This document shows, in pieces, positions 39,684 through 49,121 of a stretch of DNA of 64,000 nt; the first letter of the stretch is position 1, and each line of letters starts with the position of its first letter. The translations under genes and the position numbers were made by a program. The notes under the pieces were generated by a model. That model saw only the letters and a program-made list of their open reading frames with translations, made no database searches and was not told the DNA's origin. Source of the stretch: Halorubrum sp. CBA1229 (GTDB lineage: Archaea; Halobacteriota; Halobacteria; Halobacteriales; Haloferacaceae); assembly GCF_003721435.2 (NCBI RefSeq), contig NZ_CP054585.1, positions 124,001 to 188,000 of the forward strand. Reading direction: 5' to 3'.

Positions 39684-41819
39684 TCAGAGCCGAGCGATGA
39701 CGAAGAAGGTGACGAGCGTCAGCGCGAGGAGGACGACAACGTGTTTCACGCCGTCCTTGACCGACCCCTCGCCGAGCTGGCCGGCGACGAGGCCGGAACA
39801 GACCGCTTGCACGGCCGCGGCGTGGAAGAACAGCTGCTCGTAGGCGAACGAGTCGATCTCCCCGAGCCCGTCGGTGATCCCGGTCGGCCCGCTCGGCGCG
39901 CCGGGGACCTCGCTCGCGCCGCCGGCGCCCGAGACCGCGGCCTCCTCGACGGCCGGGATGAAGGAGACGGACAGCGAGGCGATGATCCCGAGGAAGACGA
40001 GGAAGGAGATGTAGATCACGATGAGATACGTGAGCATGACCTGGCGGCGCTCGCGCCGGAGCGACCACGTCGCGCGCGACTCGTCGGCGGCGATCCGGAG
40101 GACGGGTCCGATGTCGCCGCTCGCGTGCATCGCGTTCGTCACCAGCGCCACGGCGCGGGAGGTCATCGGCGACCGGACCCGGCGCTCCAGCCGGCGGAGC
40201 GCGGTGCTCACGTCGGCGCCCCAGTCGATGTCGCGCCGGGTGCGTTTCAGGTCGTCCGTCAGCGCCGCCAGGTTCGAGTCGGCGACCCGGCGGACGCTCC
40301 CGACGACCGAGGTGCCGGCCTCGTTGACGCTCGCGAGCCGGTCGAGGAGGTCGGGCACCGCCGACTCGATCCGCCGGACCCGTCGCTTCCGGACCTCGTA
40401 GACGACCGCGTAGACCGCGAGGACGAGCGCGGTCGCGACGACGATCGGCGTCTCGACCTGCGCGACCATCTCGGTCGGCGGCCCGAGCGTGATCGGGAAG
40501 ACGAAGACGAGTAGCCCGAGGACCGCGAGCGGCACCGTCGCGAGGAACGAGGTCCACGGCGCCGCGACCACGCTCTCGACGGGCGACGCCGCCCACTCGC
40601 GCAGCCGCTGGAGCCGGTCGTAGGCCCGCAGTCGCTCCCGGCTGGCGGCCCACTCGTCTCGCCCGGTCCCGCTCTCGACGCCGCCGTCCGCCGCGACGCT
40701 CGGAGCGCCGCCGTCGCCGGCGAAGTCGTCACCGGTCGGGCCGTTCCCGACCGCCTCGGACATGTCGACGTCCTCCGTCCCGCCGACGCCCTGCGTCACG
40801 CTGTCGACGTAGACGACGAACCCGAACGTCGCGAGCGGGACGCCGAGGTAGACGACGACGCGGAGCAGCGGGAGCGTGTCCTCCAACACGAGCCCGATGA
40901 CGACGAGGATGGTGATGAAAAAGAGGGGGCCGGCGACCAGCGCCGTGACGTACGCCTCCGCGAACGTCGAGAGCAGCTCCAGGTAGCGCTCCTGTTTCGA
41001 CTCGGCCTCCTCCTGGTACAGCTCGTACTGGTCGGCGAGGAACGACGAGATGGACTGGCCGGTGCCGAGGACGGACGCGAGGTTCTCGGAGAAGTCGGCG
41101 AGGTCGTCGCTCGGCGTCCGGCGCGCGGTGCGCTGGAGCGCCGTCAGCGCGTCCGTGCCGAACGCGTTCATGTCGCGGACGGCGACCGACAGCTCCGTGG
41201 CCGCCTCGCCGTACACGGCCTCGTTCTCCGCGAGCGTGTCCATCACCCGCGGGAACGCCATCCCCGACCGCGAGAGCGCGTACATGAACGCGACCGTCCG
41301 CGGGAGGGTGGCGTCGATCTCGGCCCCCCGGGCGTGTGCCCGCTGGCGGAGCAGCTCCCACCGGCCGTAGTAGGTCCCGACCGCGAGCGCGGAGCCGAGG
41401 GTCGCCGAGGCGAAGGTCAACAGGAGGAACAGCTGTGGGAGGGTGAGCGACCCGATCCCCGCGACGCCGGCGAGGAAGGAGAGCGAGGCCGGCAGCGCCG
41501 CGCGGACCGCCGCCTCGCCCACGTCGAGCGCGGAGATGAGCGCGGCGGCCGCGTACACCCCGAGGACGCTGCCGGCGACCCCGAGGACCCCCGCGTACAG
41601 CAGCGTCCGGGAGGCGTACGCGCGGTGCGTGCCGGCGACGTGGGCGGCGCGCATCAGGTCGCGCTGGCGCCGTTTGCGGGGCCCCTCCTCGGCGACGTCG
41701 TCGCCGAACAGCGACAGCGCGAGCCGAGTGACGAACAGGTCGGCGCGGCGGTCGACGGCCGGGAGCAGCAGCGCCAGACACAGCCCCAGCGCGGCGAAGA
41801 GGGGGATCGAGGCGATCAT
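39684..41819 (-). CDS. pilC: Type IV pilus / T2SS-F-family membrane assembly protein (PilC-like)
   Basis: 711 residues with two T2SSF-type domains, each flanked by membrane helices. The first is around residues 185-305 with SGMAFPRVMDTLAENEAVYG..., the second around 485-600 with LASVNEAGTSVVGSVRRVADSNL. There are about nine transmembrane segments in all, and a hydrophilic Asp/Gly-rich loop near 345-385. It corresponds to the haloarchaeal PilC/TadC-like inner-membrane platform protein, larger than bacterial PilC because it carries duplicated domains. The start overlaps the pilB stop by 4 bp (41816-41819), so the pair is translationally coupled. No pilin gene or prepilin peptidase is adjacent in this window. 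Confidence 0.87.
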   Translation of the reverse strand: MIASIPLFAALGLCLALLLPAVDRRADLFVTRLALSLFGDDVAEEGPRKRRQRDLMRAAHVAGTHRAYASRTLLYAGVLGVAGSVLGVYAAAALISALDVGEAAVRAALPASLSFLAGVAGIGSLTLPQLFLLLTFASATLGSALAVGTYYGRWELLRQRAHARGAEIDATLPRTVAFMYALSRSGMAFPRVMDTLAENEAVYGEAATELSVAVRDMNAFGTDALTALQRTARRTPSDDLADFSENLASVLGTGQSISSFLADQYELYQEEAESKQERYLELLSTFAEAYVTALVAGPLFFITILVVIGLVLEDTLPLLRVVVYLGVPLATFGFVVYVDSVTQGVGGTEDVDMSEAVGNGPTGDDFAGDGGAPSVAADGGVESGTGRDEWAASRERLRAYDRLQRLREWAASPVESVVAAPWTSFLATVPLAVLGLLVFVFPITLGPPTEMVAQVETPIVVATALVLAVYAVVYEVRKRRVRRIESAVPDLLDRLASVNEAGTSVVGSVRRVADSNLAALTDDLKRTRRDIDWGADVSTALRRLERRVRSPMTSRAVALVTNAMHASGDIGPVLRIAADESRATWSLRRERRQVMLTYLIVIYISFLVFLGIIASLSVSFIPAVEEAAVSGAGGASEVPGAPSGPTGITDGLGEIDSFAYEQLFFHAAAVQAVCSGLVAGQLGEGSVKDGVKHVVVLLALTLVTFFVIARL

Positions 41820-43525
41820 TCCGGCGTCTCTCCGCCCCTCGACGACCCACCGCGGGCCGGGCTCCGCCCGTCGTCCGACACGGTCGCCTCGGCCGGCACG
41901 GCGGCCCCCTCCGCGTCGGCCGCCCGGTCCTCCAACCGGTCCATCACGCGGTCGGAGTCGGCGTAGTACTCGTTGACGAGGGCCGTGAACGTCCGATAGT
42001 CGGTGATCCCGAGCTCGCGGAGCAGCTGCAGGAACCGCTCGCGGCGCCGGATCTCGCGGAGCAGCTCGGAGCGGGACCAGCCCCGGTCGTCGGCGATCTC
42101 CGCCATGAGCGACGAGTCGTTGCGGGTGAACTCGTCGGCCTCCGCGTCCCAGTCGAACGCCGAGGAGTAGTCGAGCTCGCCGGTGCGCTGGTCGATGCCG
42201 CCGATCTCGCCGATCGTCTTCGCGCGCCTGACGCGCTGGTCGCCGGAGCGGGTCAGCGTCTGGATCGACAGCATGTCGAGCGACTGCACCATCGCGCGCG
42301 GCACGTTGATCGGCTCGTTCTCCAGCCGGTTGATCACCGTCTCGATCGAGTCGGCGTGCATCGTCGAGAAGGTGGTGTGGCCGGTGTTCATCGCCTGGAA
42401 CAGCGTGATCGCCTCCTCGCCGCGCACCTCGCCGACGACGATGTACTCGGGGCGGTGGCGCAGCGCCGAGCGGAGCAGGTCGTACATGTCGATGTCGGTC
42501 CCCTCGTAGCGGCGCTCGCGGGTGACCGAGGAGAGCCAGTTGTCGTGGTATAAGGAGAGCTCGCGGGTGTCCTCGATGGTGAGCACCTTCGCGCGCGGCG
42601 GGATGAACATCGACACCGCGTTCATCGAGGTGGTCTTCCCGGAGGCGGTGCCGCCGGCGAAGATGAGGCTCTTGTTGTGCTCGATACAGAGCCAGAAGTA
42701 CGCCATCTGCTCGACCGAGAACGTGCCGTACTCCACGAGGTCGATCGGCGTGAACGGGTCCTCGGCGTACTGGCGGATCGTGAACGCGGAGCCGCGGGGC
42801 GTCACCTCCTCGCCGAGCGCGAGCTCGGCGCGGGAGCCGTCCGGCAGCGTCGTCTCCACGATCGGGTCGCCGACGGAGACGTGGCGCCCGGACTGCTGGG
42901 CGAGCCGGATGACGTAGTTGTCGAGCTCCCCCTTCGCGAAGGAGACGTTCGTTTCGATGTCGGTGTAGTCGTCGTGGTAGACGAAGATCGGGAGGTCGTA
43001 CCCGTCACAGGAGACGTCCTCGATGTGGCGGTCGTTGAGGAGGGGGTCGACCTTCCCGTAGCCGCGGAAGTCGCGGTAGAGGTAGTACGCCAGCGCGTGG
43101 AACGTCGCCATCCCGGCGTCGACGCCGTACCCCTCGAGCAGTCCCCGCAGCTCCTCGCGGAGCGTCTCCTCGTCGGTCTTGCCGGTCCCCTCGCGGTACA
43201 GCAGGGGGTCGCGGATGTCGTCGACGACGCGGTCGAGGAGGTCGCGCTCGAACTCGTCGAGCTCCGGCTCGACCGCGTAGTACCGGTGTTCGCTCTCCGC
43301 GTCGTCGTAGGCGATCACGACGTACGCGTACGGGGCGTTCACCCAGTAGCGGTCGACCTCGCGCTCGCCGTCCGGAACGGAGAAGGAGGCGAGCGGCCCG
43401 TCCTCGCCCGGCCGGAACGGGCGGACGTCGAGCGCCGACCCCTGCAGCATCTCCCACGTCCGCGAGAGCCGTCGCCGGAGGGTCTCGAAGCGGTCTCCGG
43501 CGTCCTCGCGCGCGTCACTCGCCAT
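41816..43525 (-). CDS. pilB: Type II/IV secretion-system ATPase for pilus assembly (PilB-like)
   Basis: 569 residues. Walker A is GGTASGKTTS near 288-297, the Asp box is LTIEDTRELSL, Walker B is RHRPEYIVVGEVRGEEA, and the His box is NTGHTTFSTMHADS. The N-terminal about 200 residues form the domain that contacts PilC, including DPLLNDRHIEDVSCDG. The acidic C-terminal tail after residue 540 is disordered. ATP hydrolysis by the hexamer drives pilin extraction and polymerisation. The long open frame upstream of 43525 overlaps the opposite-strand gene at 43688 and is not coding. It forms a two-gene unit with pilC. Confidence 0.92.
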   Translation of the reverse strand: MASDAREDAGDRFETLRRRLSRTWEMLQGSALDVRPFRPGEDGPLASFSVPDGEREVDRYWVNAPYAYVVIAYDDAESEHRYYAVEPELDEFERDLLDRVVDDIRDPLLYREGTGKTDEETLREELRGLLEGYGVDAGMATFHALAYYLYRDFRGYGKVDPLLNDRHIEDVSCDGYDLPIFVYHDDYTDIETNVSFAKGELDNYVIRLAQQSGRHVSVGDPIVETTLPDGSRAELALGEEVTPRGSAFTIRQYAEDPFTPIDLVEYGTFSVEQMAYFWLCIEHNKSLIFAGGTASGKTTSMNAVSMFIPPRAKVLTIEDTRELSLYHDNWLSSVTRERRYEGTDIDMYDLLRSALRHRPEYIVVGEVRGEEAITLFQAMNTGHTTFSTMHADSIETVINRLENEPINVPRAMVQSLDMLSIQTLTRSGDQRVRRAKTIGEIGGIDQRTGELDYSSAFDWDAEADEFTRNDSSLMAEIADDRGWSRSELLREIRRRERFLQLLRELGITDYRTFTALVNEYYADSDRVMDRLEDRAADAEGAAVPAEATVSDDGRSPARGGSSRGGETPE

Positions 43526-43687
43526 CTCGTTACGAGGGCGTATGCGGCGTGGCGGTTTAAATTCCACCGGGTAATTATCAGCCGCGAGTCCGGGCCGAAC
43601 GCGCGGCGTCTCCCGCCGTCTCGACCGTCCAGTCGCGGATCCGCCCGTTACGTTGATAGGTGCCGACCGCAAAGGAGACGATAGGCA

Positions 43688-44149
43688 ATGCGGCGTGACT
43701 ACTTCGAACTGACCGTCGAGGGCGTCGGGGACGACGCCGACGACCGGGCGACGCCCCTGGTCCGGATCGATTTCCACGGGCCGGAGGGACTGCTGCGCGA
43801 CCGGCTCTCGGACACGGACGGCGACCTGCTCGAGGCCGCCGAGATCGACGTGGCGTTCCGGCTCCGGGAGCCGCTCGCGGACGCCGACGACCCGGAGGGT
43901 GTGGTCGGCGTGACGAACCGATACACCGGGGACTTCGTCCTCGAGCTCAACGAGACAGCCACGGACGTACTCCCCTTCATCCACGCCGCACGCGACTCGG
44001 CCGGCGACGAGGACGCCCGCTACCGCGTCGAGATCGACGTCGACGGCGAGCGGCTCGTCTCGTACGACAAGGACACGTTCCTCGTGTACGACCACGAGGG
44101 GAACCTCCTCCGCAGCGAGAGCCTGATCCCTTCCGGCGTGGAACTGTAG
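43688..44149 (+). CDS. Conserved haloarchaeal protein (DUF5793-like)
   Basis: 153-residue acidic soluble protein. It begins MRRDYFELTVEGV, the N-terminus I associate with haloarchaeal DUF5793 (memory, unverified). It has a predicted beta-rich fold: RIDFHGPEGLLRDRL, GDLLEAAEIDVAFRL, TNRYTGDFVLELNET and VEIDVDGERLVSYDKDTFLVYDHEGNLLRSESLIPSGVEL. No catalytic motif, signal peptide or membrane helix is visible. It stands alone between the divergent pilB gene and the convergent SAM hydroxide adenosyltransferase gene. The intergenic part before the start holds the pilB promoter and little else. Confidence 0.72.
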   Translation: MRRDYFELTVEGVGDDADDRATPLVRIDFHGPEGLLRDRLSDTDGDLLEAAEIDVAFRLREPLADADDPEGVVGVTNRYTGDFVLELNETATDVLPFIHAARDSAGDEDARYRVEIDVDGERLVSYDKDTFLVYDHEGNLLRSESLIPSGVEL

Positions 44150-44182
44150 CGCAGCCCCGGCTTCTCCCGTTCTCGCGACCGG

Positions 44183-45055
44183 CTAGATGCTCACGTTGTC
44201 GCCGACCAGCCGCACGTCGTCGCCCGGCCGCAGGTCGAACGCCCCGTCGCCGCGGCCGTCGTTGACGTCGCACTCCACGTAGCCGTGGCTCCCGACGGTG
44301 ACGAGGCGGTCGCCGGGGTCGACCGCGCCGAACGTCTCCGCGACGGGGGTCAGCTCCTCGTTGACCCGGATCCAGTCGCTGCCGCGGACCAGCTCGCCCG
44401 GGACGTTCGTGACGACGTTGCCGAACCGGTCGATCACGAGCACCTCGCCGTCGACGGCGACGGGGTCGCCGTCCGCGTCGCGCTCGACTGTCGGCTCGGG
44501 GAACGCGATGTCGACGGGGTCGGCCGCAGGCGAGAGGTCGTCCATCGATTCGAGCGCGGCCGCGACCCCCTCGGGGCCCGCGGTCGCGGGCCCGTCGTCG
44601 AACCGCGCGCGGATCCGCGCCGCGACCGGGGCGAACACGTCGCGGCCGTGGAACGTCTGGCTCGCGGGCTCGTCGATGTCGACGACGAACGCCTCCACGT
44701 CGGGGGCGGCGTCAGGTTCCTCGTCCGCCGCCGGCTCCCCGGCCGCCGCGGCCTCCTCGGCGAGGGCCCGCGCGGGCGGCATCGCGAGCCCGTTGTCGGG
44801 CGCGACGAGCACGTGCGAGCCGGCGCGGACGACGAGGGCGTCGCGGCCGGTGCCGACGCCGGGGTCGATGACGGCGCAGTGGACGGCCGGCGGGAACTCC
44901 GGGAGGACGAACCGCAGCCAGAAGGCGGCCGCCCGCGGGTCCCCGCGCGGGAGGTCGTGAGCGACGTCGATCATCTCGGCGTCCGTGTGCCGACGGATCA
45001 CTCCCTTCATCGCGGCCGGATACGGCGAGCCGAAGTCGGACGTGAGCGTAATCAC
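44183..45055 (-). CDS. SAM hydroxide adenosyltransferase (DUF62 family)
   Basis: 290 residues with the DUF62 layout. The N-terminal domain begins MITLTSDFGSPYPAAMKGVI (TSDFG.....Y...MKG is the family motif), followed by AVIDPGVGTGRDALVVRAGSHVLVAPDNGL. The C-terminal beta-barrel has VIDRFGNVVTNVP. These enzymes hydrolyse S-adenosylmethionine to adenosine and methionine (the fluorinase relatives) and may limit unwanted methylation (established family knowledge). An acidic Ala/Glu-rich insertion near 100-120 is haloarchaeal. The start is GTG at 45055. It overlaps nothing, and the NMN adenylyltransferase gene ends 40 bp upstream on the same strand, so the two may be co-transcribed. Confidence 0.9.
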   Translation of the reverse strand: MITLTSDFGSPYPAAMKGVIRRHTDAEMIDVAHDLPRGDPRAAAFWLRFVLPEFPPAVHCAVIDPGVGTGRDALVVRAGSHVLVAPDNGLAMPPARALAEEAAAAGEPAADEEPDAAPDVEAFVVDIDEPASQTFHGRDVFAPVAARIRARFDDGPATAGPEGVAAALESMDDLSPAADPVDIAFPEPTVERDADGDPVAVDGEVLVIDRFGNVVTNVPGELVRGSDWIRVNEELTPVAETFGAVDPGDRLVTVGSHGYVECDVNDGRGDGAFDLRPGDDVRLVGDNVSI

Positions 45056-45094
45056 GAGCGATCCGCGGTCCGGCTGGCTCTTAAAAGGCGGCGA

Positions 45095-45625
45095 CTACGC
45101 GTCCATCGGCGGCTCGCCGTTCGTGTCGGTCTCGGCGATCCGGCGGATGCGCTCGACGCCGTCGACCTCTCGGATCACGTCGATGACGGCCTCCGGGACG
45201 AGCGCCTCCCAGTCGTGGCCGTGGATCATCCGCTCGCGCAGCTCCGTCCCCTCCAGCACGTCGCGGCGGAACATGGGAGAGCCGCGCACCTCGACGCCGG
45301 CCTCCTCGAACAGCCGGACGACGAGCGGGTTGTTCGAGTAGGCCACGTCGAACCGCGGGGTCATGCTCTGGACGTGGCTCACCCACACGGAGTTGCGGTC
45401 GAGGTCCTCGATGGGGACCACATAGGTGGTGATGTCGAGGTGCTCGACCGCCTTCGTCACCATCATCACGCGCTCGCCGGCCGTGAACGGGTTCCGGGTG
45501 GTGTGGGAGTCGCCGGCGGAGCCGATCCCCAAGACGACCTCGTCGGTCTCCTCGGCAATCTCCTCGATCATATGCAGATGGCCGTCGTGAAACGGCTGAT
45601 ACCGCCCGATATAGAACCCGCGCAT
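45095..45625 (-). CDS. Nicotinamide-nucleotide adenylyltransferase, archaeal type
   Basis: 176 residues. The nucleotidyltransferase motif GRYQPFHDGHL (GRF.P.H.GH) lies near residues 6-16, followed by GIGSAGDSHTTRNPFTAGERVMM and, near the C-terminus, RGSPMFRRDVLEGTELRERM (the archaeal ISGT(E)IR.RM region). The enzyme makes NAD from NMN and ATP. The ATG at 45625 is used rather than 45649, because the catalytic strand MRGFYIGRYQPFH begins there. A TTTATAAAC TATA box (45650-45658) lies 25-33 bp upstream, fitting a leaderless start at 45625. Confidence 0.93.
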   Translation of the reverse strand: MRGFYIGRYQPFHDGHLHMIEEIAEETDEVVLGIGSAGDSHTTRNPFTAGERVMMVTKAVEHLDITTYVVPIEDLDRNSVWVSHVQSMTPRFDVAYSNNPLVVRLFEEAGVEVRGSPMFRRDVLEGTELRERMIHGHDWEALVPEAVIDVIREVDGVERIRRIAETDTNGEPPMDA

Positions 45626-45795
45626 GGATTCACGTTGGGCGGCCAGCATTTATAAACCCCATGGGAGTGCTCGAACGGCAATATCGTGGGCTCTAAGCGC
45701 TCTTGGCGGCGTTTCGCTGTATCCAGTCGCATCGCCCGCGGGGAGAAAGTATATCAGTAGCCGACCCTTCGTTTTTCCTAGCGATACCCGATTCT

Positions 45796-48105
45796 ATGAG
45801 CAACGAAAAGGACGCGAACGACCCGCCGACCGAGGACCCCGAGCACCCGGACGAGACCGGCCCCGGGGCCTCGGACTCGGCGGGGAACGGCGAGGACGCC
45901 CCCGACGACGTCGCTCCCGACGACGCCGCCCGCGCGCCCGACGAGACCATCCCAGCCGACGAGGATGAGACGGTCGATGCGGCCGGGGAGTCGGCAGACA
46001 GCGAGGGGTCGGCAGACGGCGAGGAGCCGGCCGAGGTCTGGGACGACGGGATCGTCGTCGACGACGGTCCGGATCCGGACGACGCCGGAGCGGGCCGCGG
46101 GGACGATAGCGATATCACCCCCGAGGGCGTCACCGAACAGAGCGAGGACGGCGACATCGACGAGCTCGGGAGCTCCGTCGAGGTCGAGGGTGCCGAGATC
46201 GAAGAGGACCCGGACGAGGACGACCTCCTCGGGGGACTCAAGATCGACACCACCGCCGAACTCGAGATCCCCGACCGCCTCGTCGATCAGGTGATCGGGC
46301 AGGAGCACGCCCGCGACGTGATCATCAAGGCGGCCAAGCAGCGCCGCCACGTGATGATGATCGGCTCGCCCGGGACCGGGAAGTCGATGCTCGCGAAGGC
46401 GATGTCGGAACTGCTCCCGAAAGAGGAGCTGCAGGACGTCCTCGTCTACCACAACCCGGACGACGGCAACAAGCCGAAGGTCCGGACGGTGCCGGCGGGG
46501 AAGGGCGACCAGATCGTCGACGCGCACCGCGAGGAGGCGCGCAAGCGCAACCAGATGCGGTCGCTGTTGATGTGGATCATCATCGCCGTCGTGCTGGGCT
46601 ACGCGCTCATCATCGTCGGCCAGATCCTCGTCGGCATCATCGCCGCCGGGGTCGTCTACCTCGTCTTCCGCTACCTCAACCGCGGCTCCGACGCGATGAT
46701 CCCGAACCTGTTGGTGAACAACGGCGACACGAAGACGGCGCCGTTCCGCGACGCGACCGGCGCGCACGCCGGTGCGCTGCTCGGCGACGTCCGGCACGAC
46801 CCGTTCCAGTCCGGCGGGATGGAGACGCCCAGCCACGACCGCGTCGAGGCCGGGGCCATCCACAAGGCGAACAAGGGCGTGCTGTTCATCGACGAGATCA
46901 ACACACTCGACATCCGCAGCCAGCAGCACCTCATGACGGCGATCCAGGAGGGCGAGTTCTCGATCACGGGCCAGTCCGAGCGCTCCTCGGGCGCGATGGT
47001 CCAGACCGAGCCCGTCCCGACCGACTTCGTCATGATCGCGGCCGGGAACCTCGACGCGATGGAGAACATGCACCCGGCGCTCCGGAGCCGTATCAAGGGG
47101 TACGGCTACGAGGTGTACATGGAGGACACCATCGAGGACACCCCGGAGATGCGCCGGAAGTACGTCCGGTTCATCGCCCAAGAGGTCGCGAAGGACGGCC
47201 GCCTGCCGGAGTTCACGGCCGAGGCCGTCGAGGAGATCATCCTCGAGGCCAAGCGCCGCTCCGGCCGGAAGGGCCACCTCACGCTGAAGATGCGGAACCT
47301 CGGCGGGATGGTCCGCGTCGCCGGCGACATCGCCCGCGGCGAGGACGCCGAGATGACCACCCGCGAGCACGTGCTGCAGGCGAAGGGGCGCTCGCGCTCC
47401 ATCGAACAGCAGCTCGCGGACGACTTCATCGAGCGCCGGAAGGACTACGAGCTGCAGGTCTCCGACGGCTACGTCGTCGGCCGCGTCAACGGCCTCGCCG
47501 TGATGGGCGAGGACTCCGGGATCATGCTCCCGGTGATGGCCGAGGTCGCCCCCTCGCAGGGGCCCGGCGAAGTGATCGCCACGGGCCAGCTGAAGGAGAT
47601 GGCCCAGGAGTCGGTGTCGAACGTCTCCGCGATCATCAAGAAGTTCTCCGACGAGAACATCTCGGAGATGGACATCCACATCCAGTTCGTGCAGGCGGGC
47701 CAGCAGGGCGTCGACGGCGACTCCGCGTCCATCACGGTCGCGACCGCCGTCATCTCCGCGCTAGAGGACGTCGGCGTCGACCAGAGCCTCGCGATGACCG
47801 GCTCGCTGTCGGTGCGGGGCGACGTGCTCCCCGTCGGCGGCGTGACCCACAAGATTGAGGCGGCCGCGAAGGCCGGCTGCACCCGGGTCATCATCCCGCA
47901 GGCGAACGAGCAGGACGTGATGATCGAAGACGAGTACAAGGAGATGGTCGAGATCATTCCGGTCTCGCACATCAGCGAGGTGCTCGACATCGCCTTAGAG
48001 GGCGAGGCCGAGAAGGACTCGCTCGTCTCCCGGCTCAAGTCGATCACCGGCTCGGCCCTGAAGGAGGGGAACGTCTCCGGTCCCTCCAGCCCGAGCCCGC
48101 AGTAA
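45796..48105 (+). CDS. lonB: Membrane-anchored ATP-dependent protease LonB
   Basis: 769 residues. The first 150 or so residues are a very acidic extension. The AAA+ domain has Walker A GSPGTGKSM near 190 and KGVLFIDEINTL. Two adjacent transmembrane helices at about 255-295 (LLMWIIIAVVLGYALIIVG; ILVGIIAAGVVYLVF) are inserted in the ATPase module, the diagnostic archaeal LonB layout. The C-terminal protease domain has catalytic Ser643 (GDSAS) and Lys686 (VTHKIEAA), 43 residues apart as expected. In Haloferax LonB is essential and degrades phytoene synthase among others (established). The start ATG follows the TATA-like AAGTATATC (about 45745) by about 50 bp. Confidence 0.96.
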   Translation: MSNEKDANDPPTEDPEHPDETGPGASDSAGNGEDAPDDVAPDDAARAPDETIPADEDETVDAAGESADSEGSADGEEPAEVWDDGIVVDDGPDPDDAGAGRGDDSDITPEGVTEQSEDGDIDELGSSVEVEGAEIEEDPDEDDLLGGLKIDTTAELEIPDRLVDQVIGQEHARDVIIKAAKQRRHVMMIGSPGTGKSMLAKAMSELLPKEELQDVLVYHNPDDGNKPKVRTVPAGKGDQIVDAHREEARKRNQMRSLLMWIIIAVVLGYALIIVGQILVGIIAAGVVYLVFRYLNRGSDAMIPNLLVNNGDTKTAPFRDATGAHAGALLGDVRHDPFQSGGMETPSHDRVEAGAIHKANKGVLFIDEINTLDIRSQQHLMTAIQEGEFSITGQSERSSGAMVQTEPVPTDFVMIAAGNLDAMENMHPALRSRIKGYGYEVYMEDTIEDTPEMRRKYVRFIAQEVAKDGRLPEFTAEAVEEIILEAKRRSGRKGHLTLKMRNLGGMVRVAGDIARGEDAEMTTREHVLQAKGRSRSIEQQLADDFIERRKDYELQVSDGYVVGRVNGLAVMGEDSGIMLPVMAEVAPSQGPGEVIATGQLKEMAQESVSNVSAIIKKFSDENISEMDIHIQFVQAGQQGVDGDSASITVATAVISALEDVGVDQSLAMTGSLSVRGDVLPVGGVTHKIEAAAKAGCTRVIIPQANEQDVMIEDEYKEMVEIIPVSHISEVLDIALEGEAEKDSLVSRLKSITGSALKEGNVSGPSSPSPQ

Positions 48106-48121
48106 GACCCGCGTCCACCCG

Positions 48122-49060
48122 ATGCCCGACTGGGCGGCGTTCGCGGCCGCGACCGTCGCCCTGACGCTGCTGCTTCTCTATTTTACCCGGCGCTCCCAGC
48201 GCCTGCTGGAGCGGGCGCGGATCGTCGACTCCCGGGGCGACGTCGACTCCCGAGGTGATATCGTCGACGCCGGCCGCGACGCAAGGGTCGAGAGCGGTGA
48301 CGCCGAGAGCGACGGCCCCCAAGGAGATAACGCCGAGAGCGACGACATCGAGGGCAGTGGCATCGAAGGCGGTAGCCCCGAGGGAGATGACGCCGAGGGC
48401 GGAGACACCGAGAGCGACCGCCTCGACGGCCACCCGCCCGACGACCGCCCGGTGCTCACGACGCGGTTGCTTCTGGCCAACGCCGCGACGTCGCAGGCGG
48501 CCGGGCTCGCCGTCCTCGCGGCGGTCGCGTGGTGGACCGCGGTGCCGGCGGCGGCGTTCGGAATTGCCGGGCCACATCCGACGCTCGGTGCGTCGGGAGT
48601 CGCGTCGCTCGGAGTCCCCGGCGTCGTCGCCCTCGGCGTCGCCGCCGGAGCGGTCCTCGCCGCGGGCAACGAGGCGGCCGCGCGGCTCGGGTCGCGGGTC
48701 GGCCTCGCGCCCTCGGATCGACTCCGCGCGGCGATGGCTCCCGGGACGGCCGGCGAGTGGGTCCTGCTGCTCGGCGTCGCGCTCCCGGTCGTCGCGGTCT
48801 TCGAGGAGGCGCTCTTCCGCGGCGCGCTGGTGGGCGCGCTTGCGGTCGGGTTCGCGGTCGAGCCGTGGCTTCTCGCGGTCGTCTCCTCGGTCGCCTTCGG
48901 GCTCGGACACGGGGCGCAGGGGCGACTCGGGATCGTCGTCGCCGGCGCGCTCGGGCTGGCGCTCGCGGGGCTGTTCGTCGCCACCGGGAGCCTCCTCGTC
49001 CCCGTCGTCGCCCACTACGTCGTCAACGCCGCCGAGTTCGCCGTTCACGAGCGGTCGTAG
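48122..49060 (+). CDS. CPBP-family intramembrane glutamic/metallo-protease
   Basis: 312 residues with about eight transmembrane helices. The N-terminal helix is followed by an acidic low-complexity insertion (about 38-103) built from near-repeats of GDDAE, GDTES and GDNAESD. The protease domain has motif 1 EEALFRGALVGA (EExxxR), motif 2 FGLGHGAQG (FxxxH) and the terminal VAHYVVNAAEF (HxxxN). The family includes CAAX prenyl endopeptidases and bacteriocin-resistance proteins. Here the substrate is unknown. The gene starts 17 bp after lonB and is probably in the same transcription unit, a pairing that may reflect shared membrane-protein quality control (inference). Confidence 0.86.
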   Translation: MPDWAAFAAATVALTLLLLYFTRRSQRLLERARIVDSRGDVDSRGDIVDAGRDARVESGDAESDGPQGDNAESDDIEGSGIEGGSPEGDDAEGGDTESDRLDGHPPDDRPVLTTRLLLANAATSQAAGLAVLAAVAWWTAVPAAAFGIAGPHPTLGASGVASLGVPGVVALGVAAGAVLAAGNEAAARLGSRVGLAPSDRLRAAMAPGTAGEWVLLLGVALPVVAVFEEALFRGALVGALAVGFAVEPWLLAVVSSVAFGLGHGAQGRLGIVVAGALGLALAGLFVATGSLLVPVVAHYVVNAAEFAVHERS

Positions 49061-49121
49061 CGGGTCCCGCGGTCAGAAGCGCCCCGCCCCCTTTTTATTC
49101 CACCGGGACAAACGACGGACG

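Noticed and set aside
45778-47679. 633-residue frame antisense to lonB
   Set aside because: Mirror of the LonB coding frame; low-complexity and without motif.
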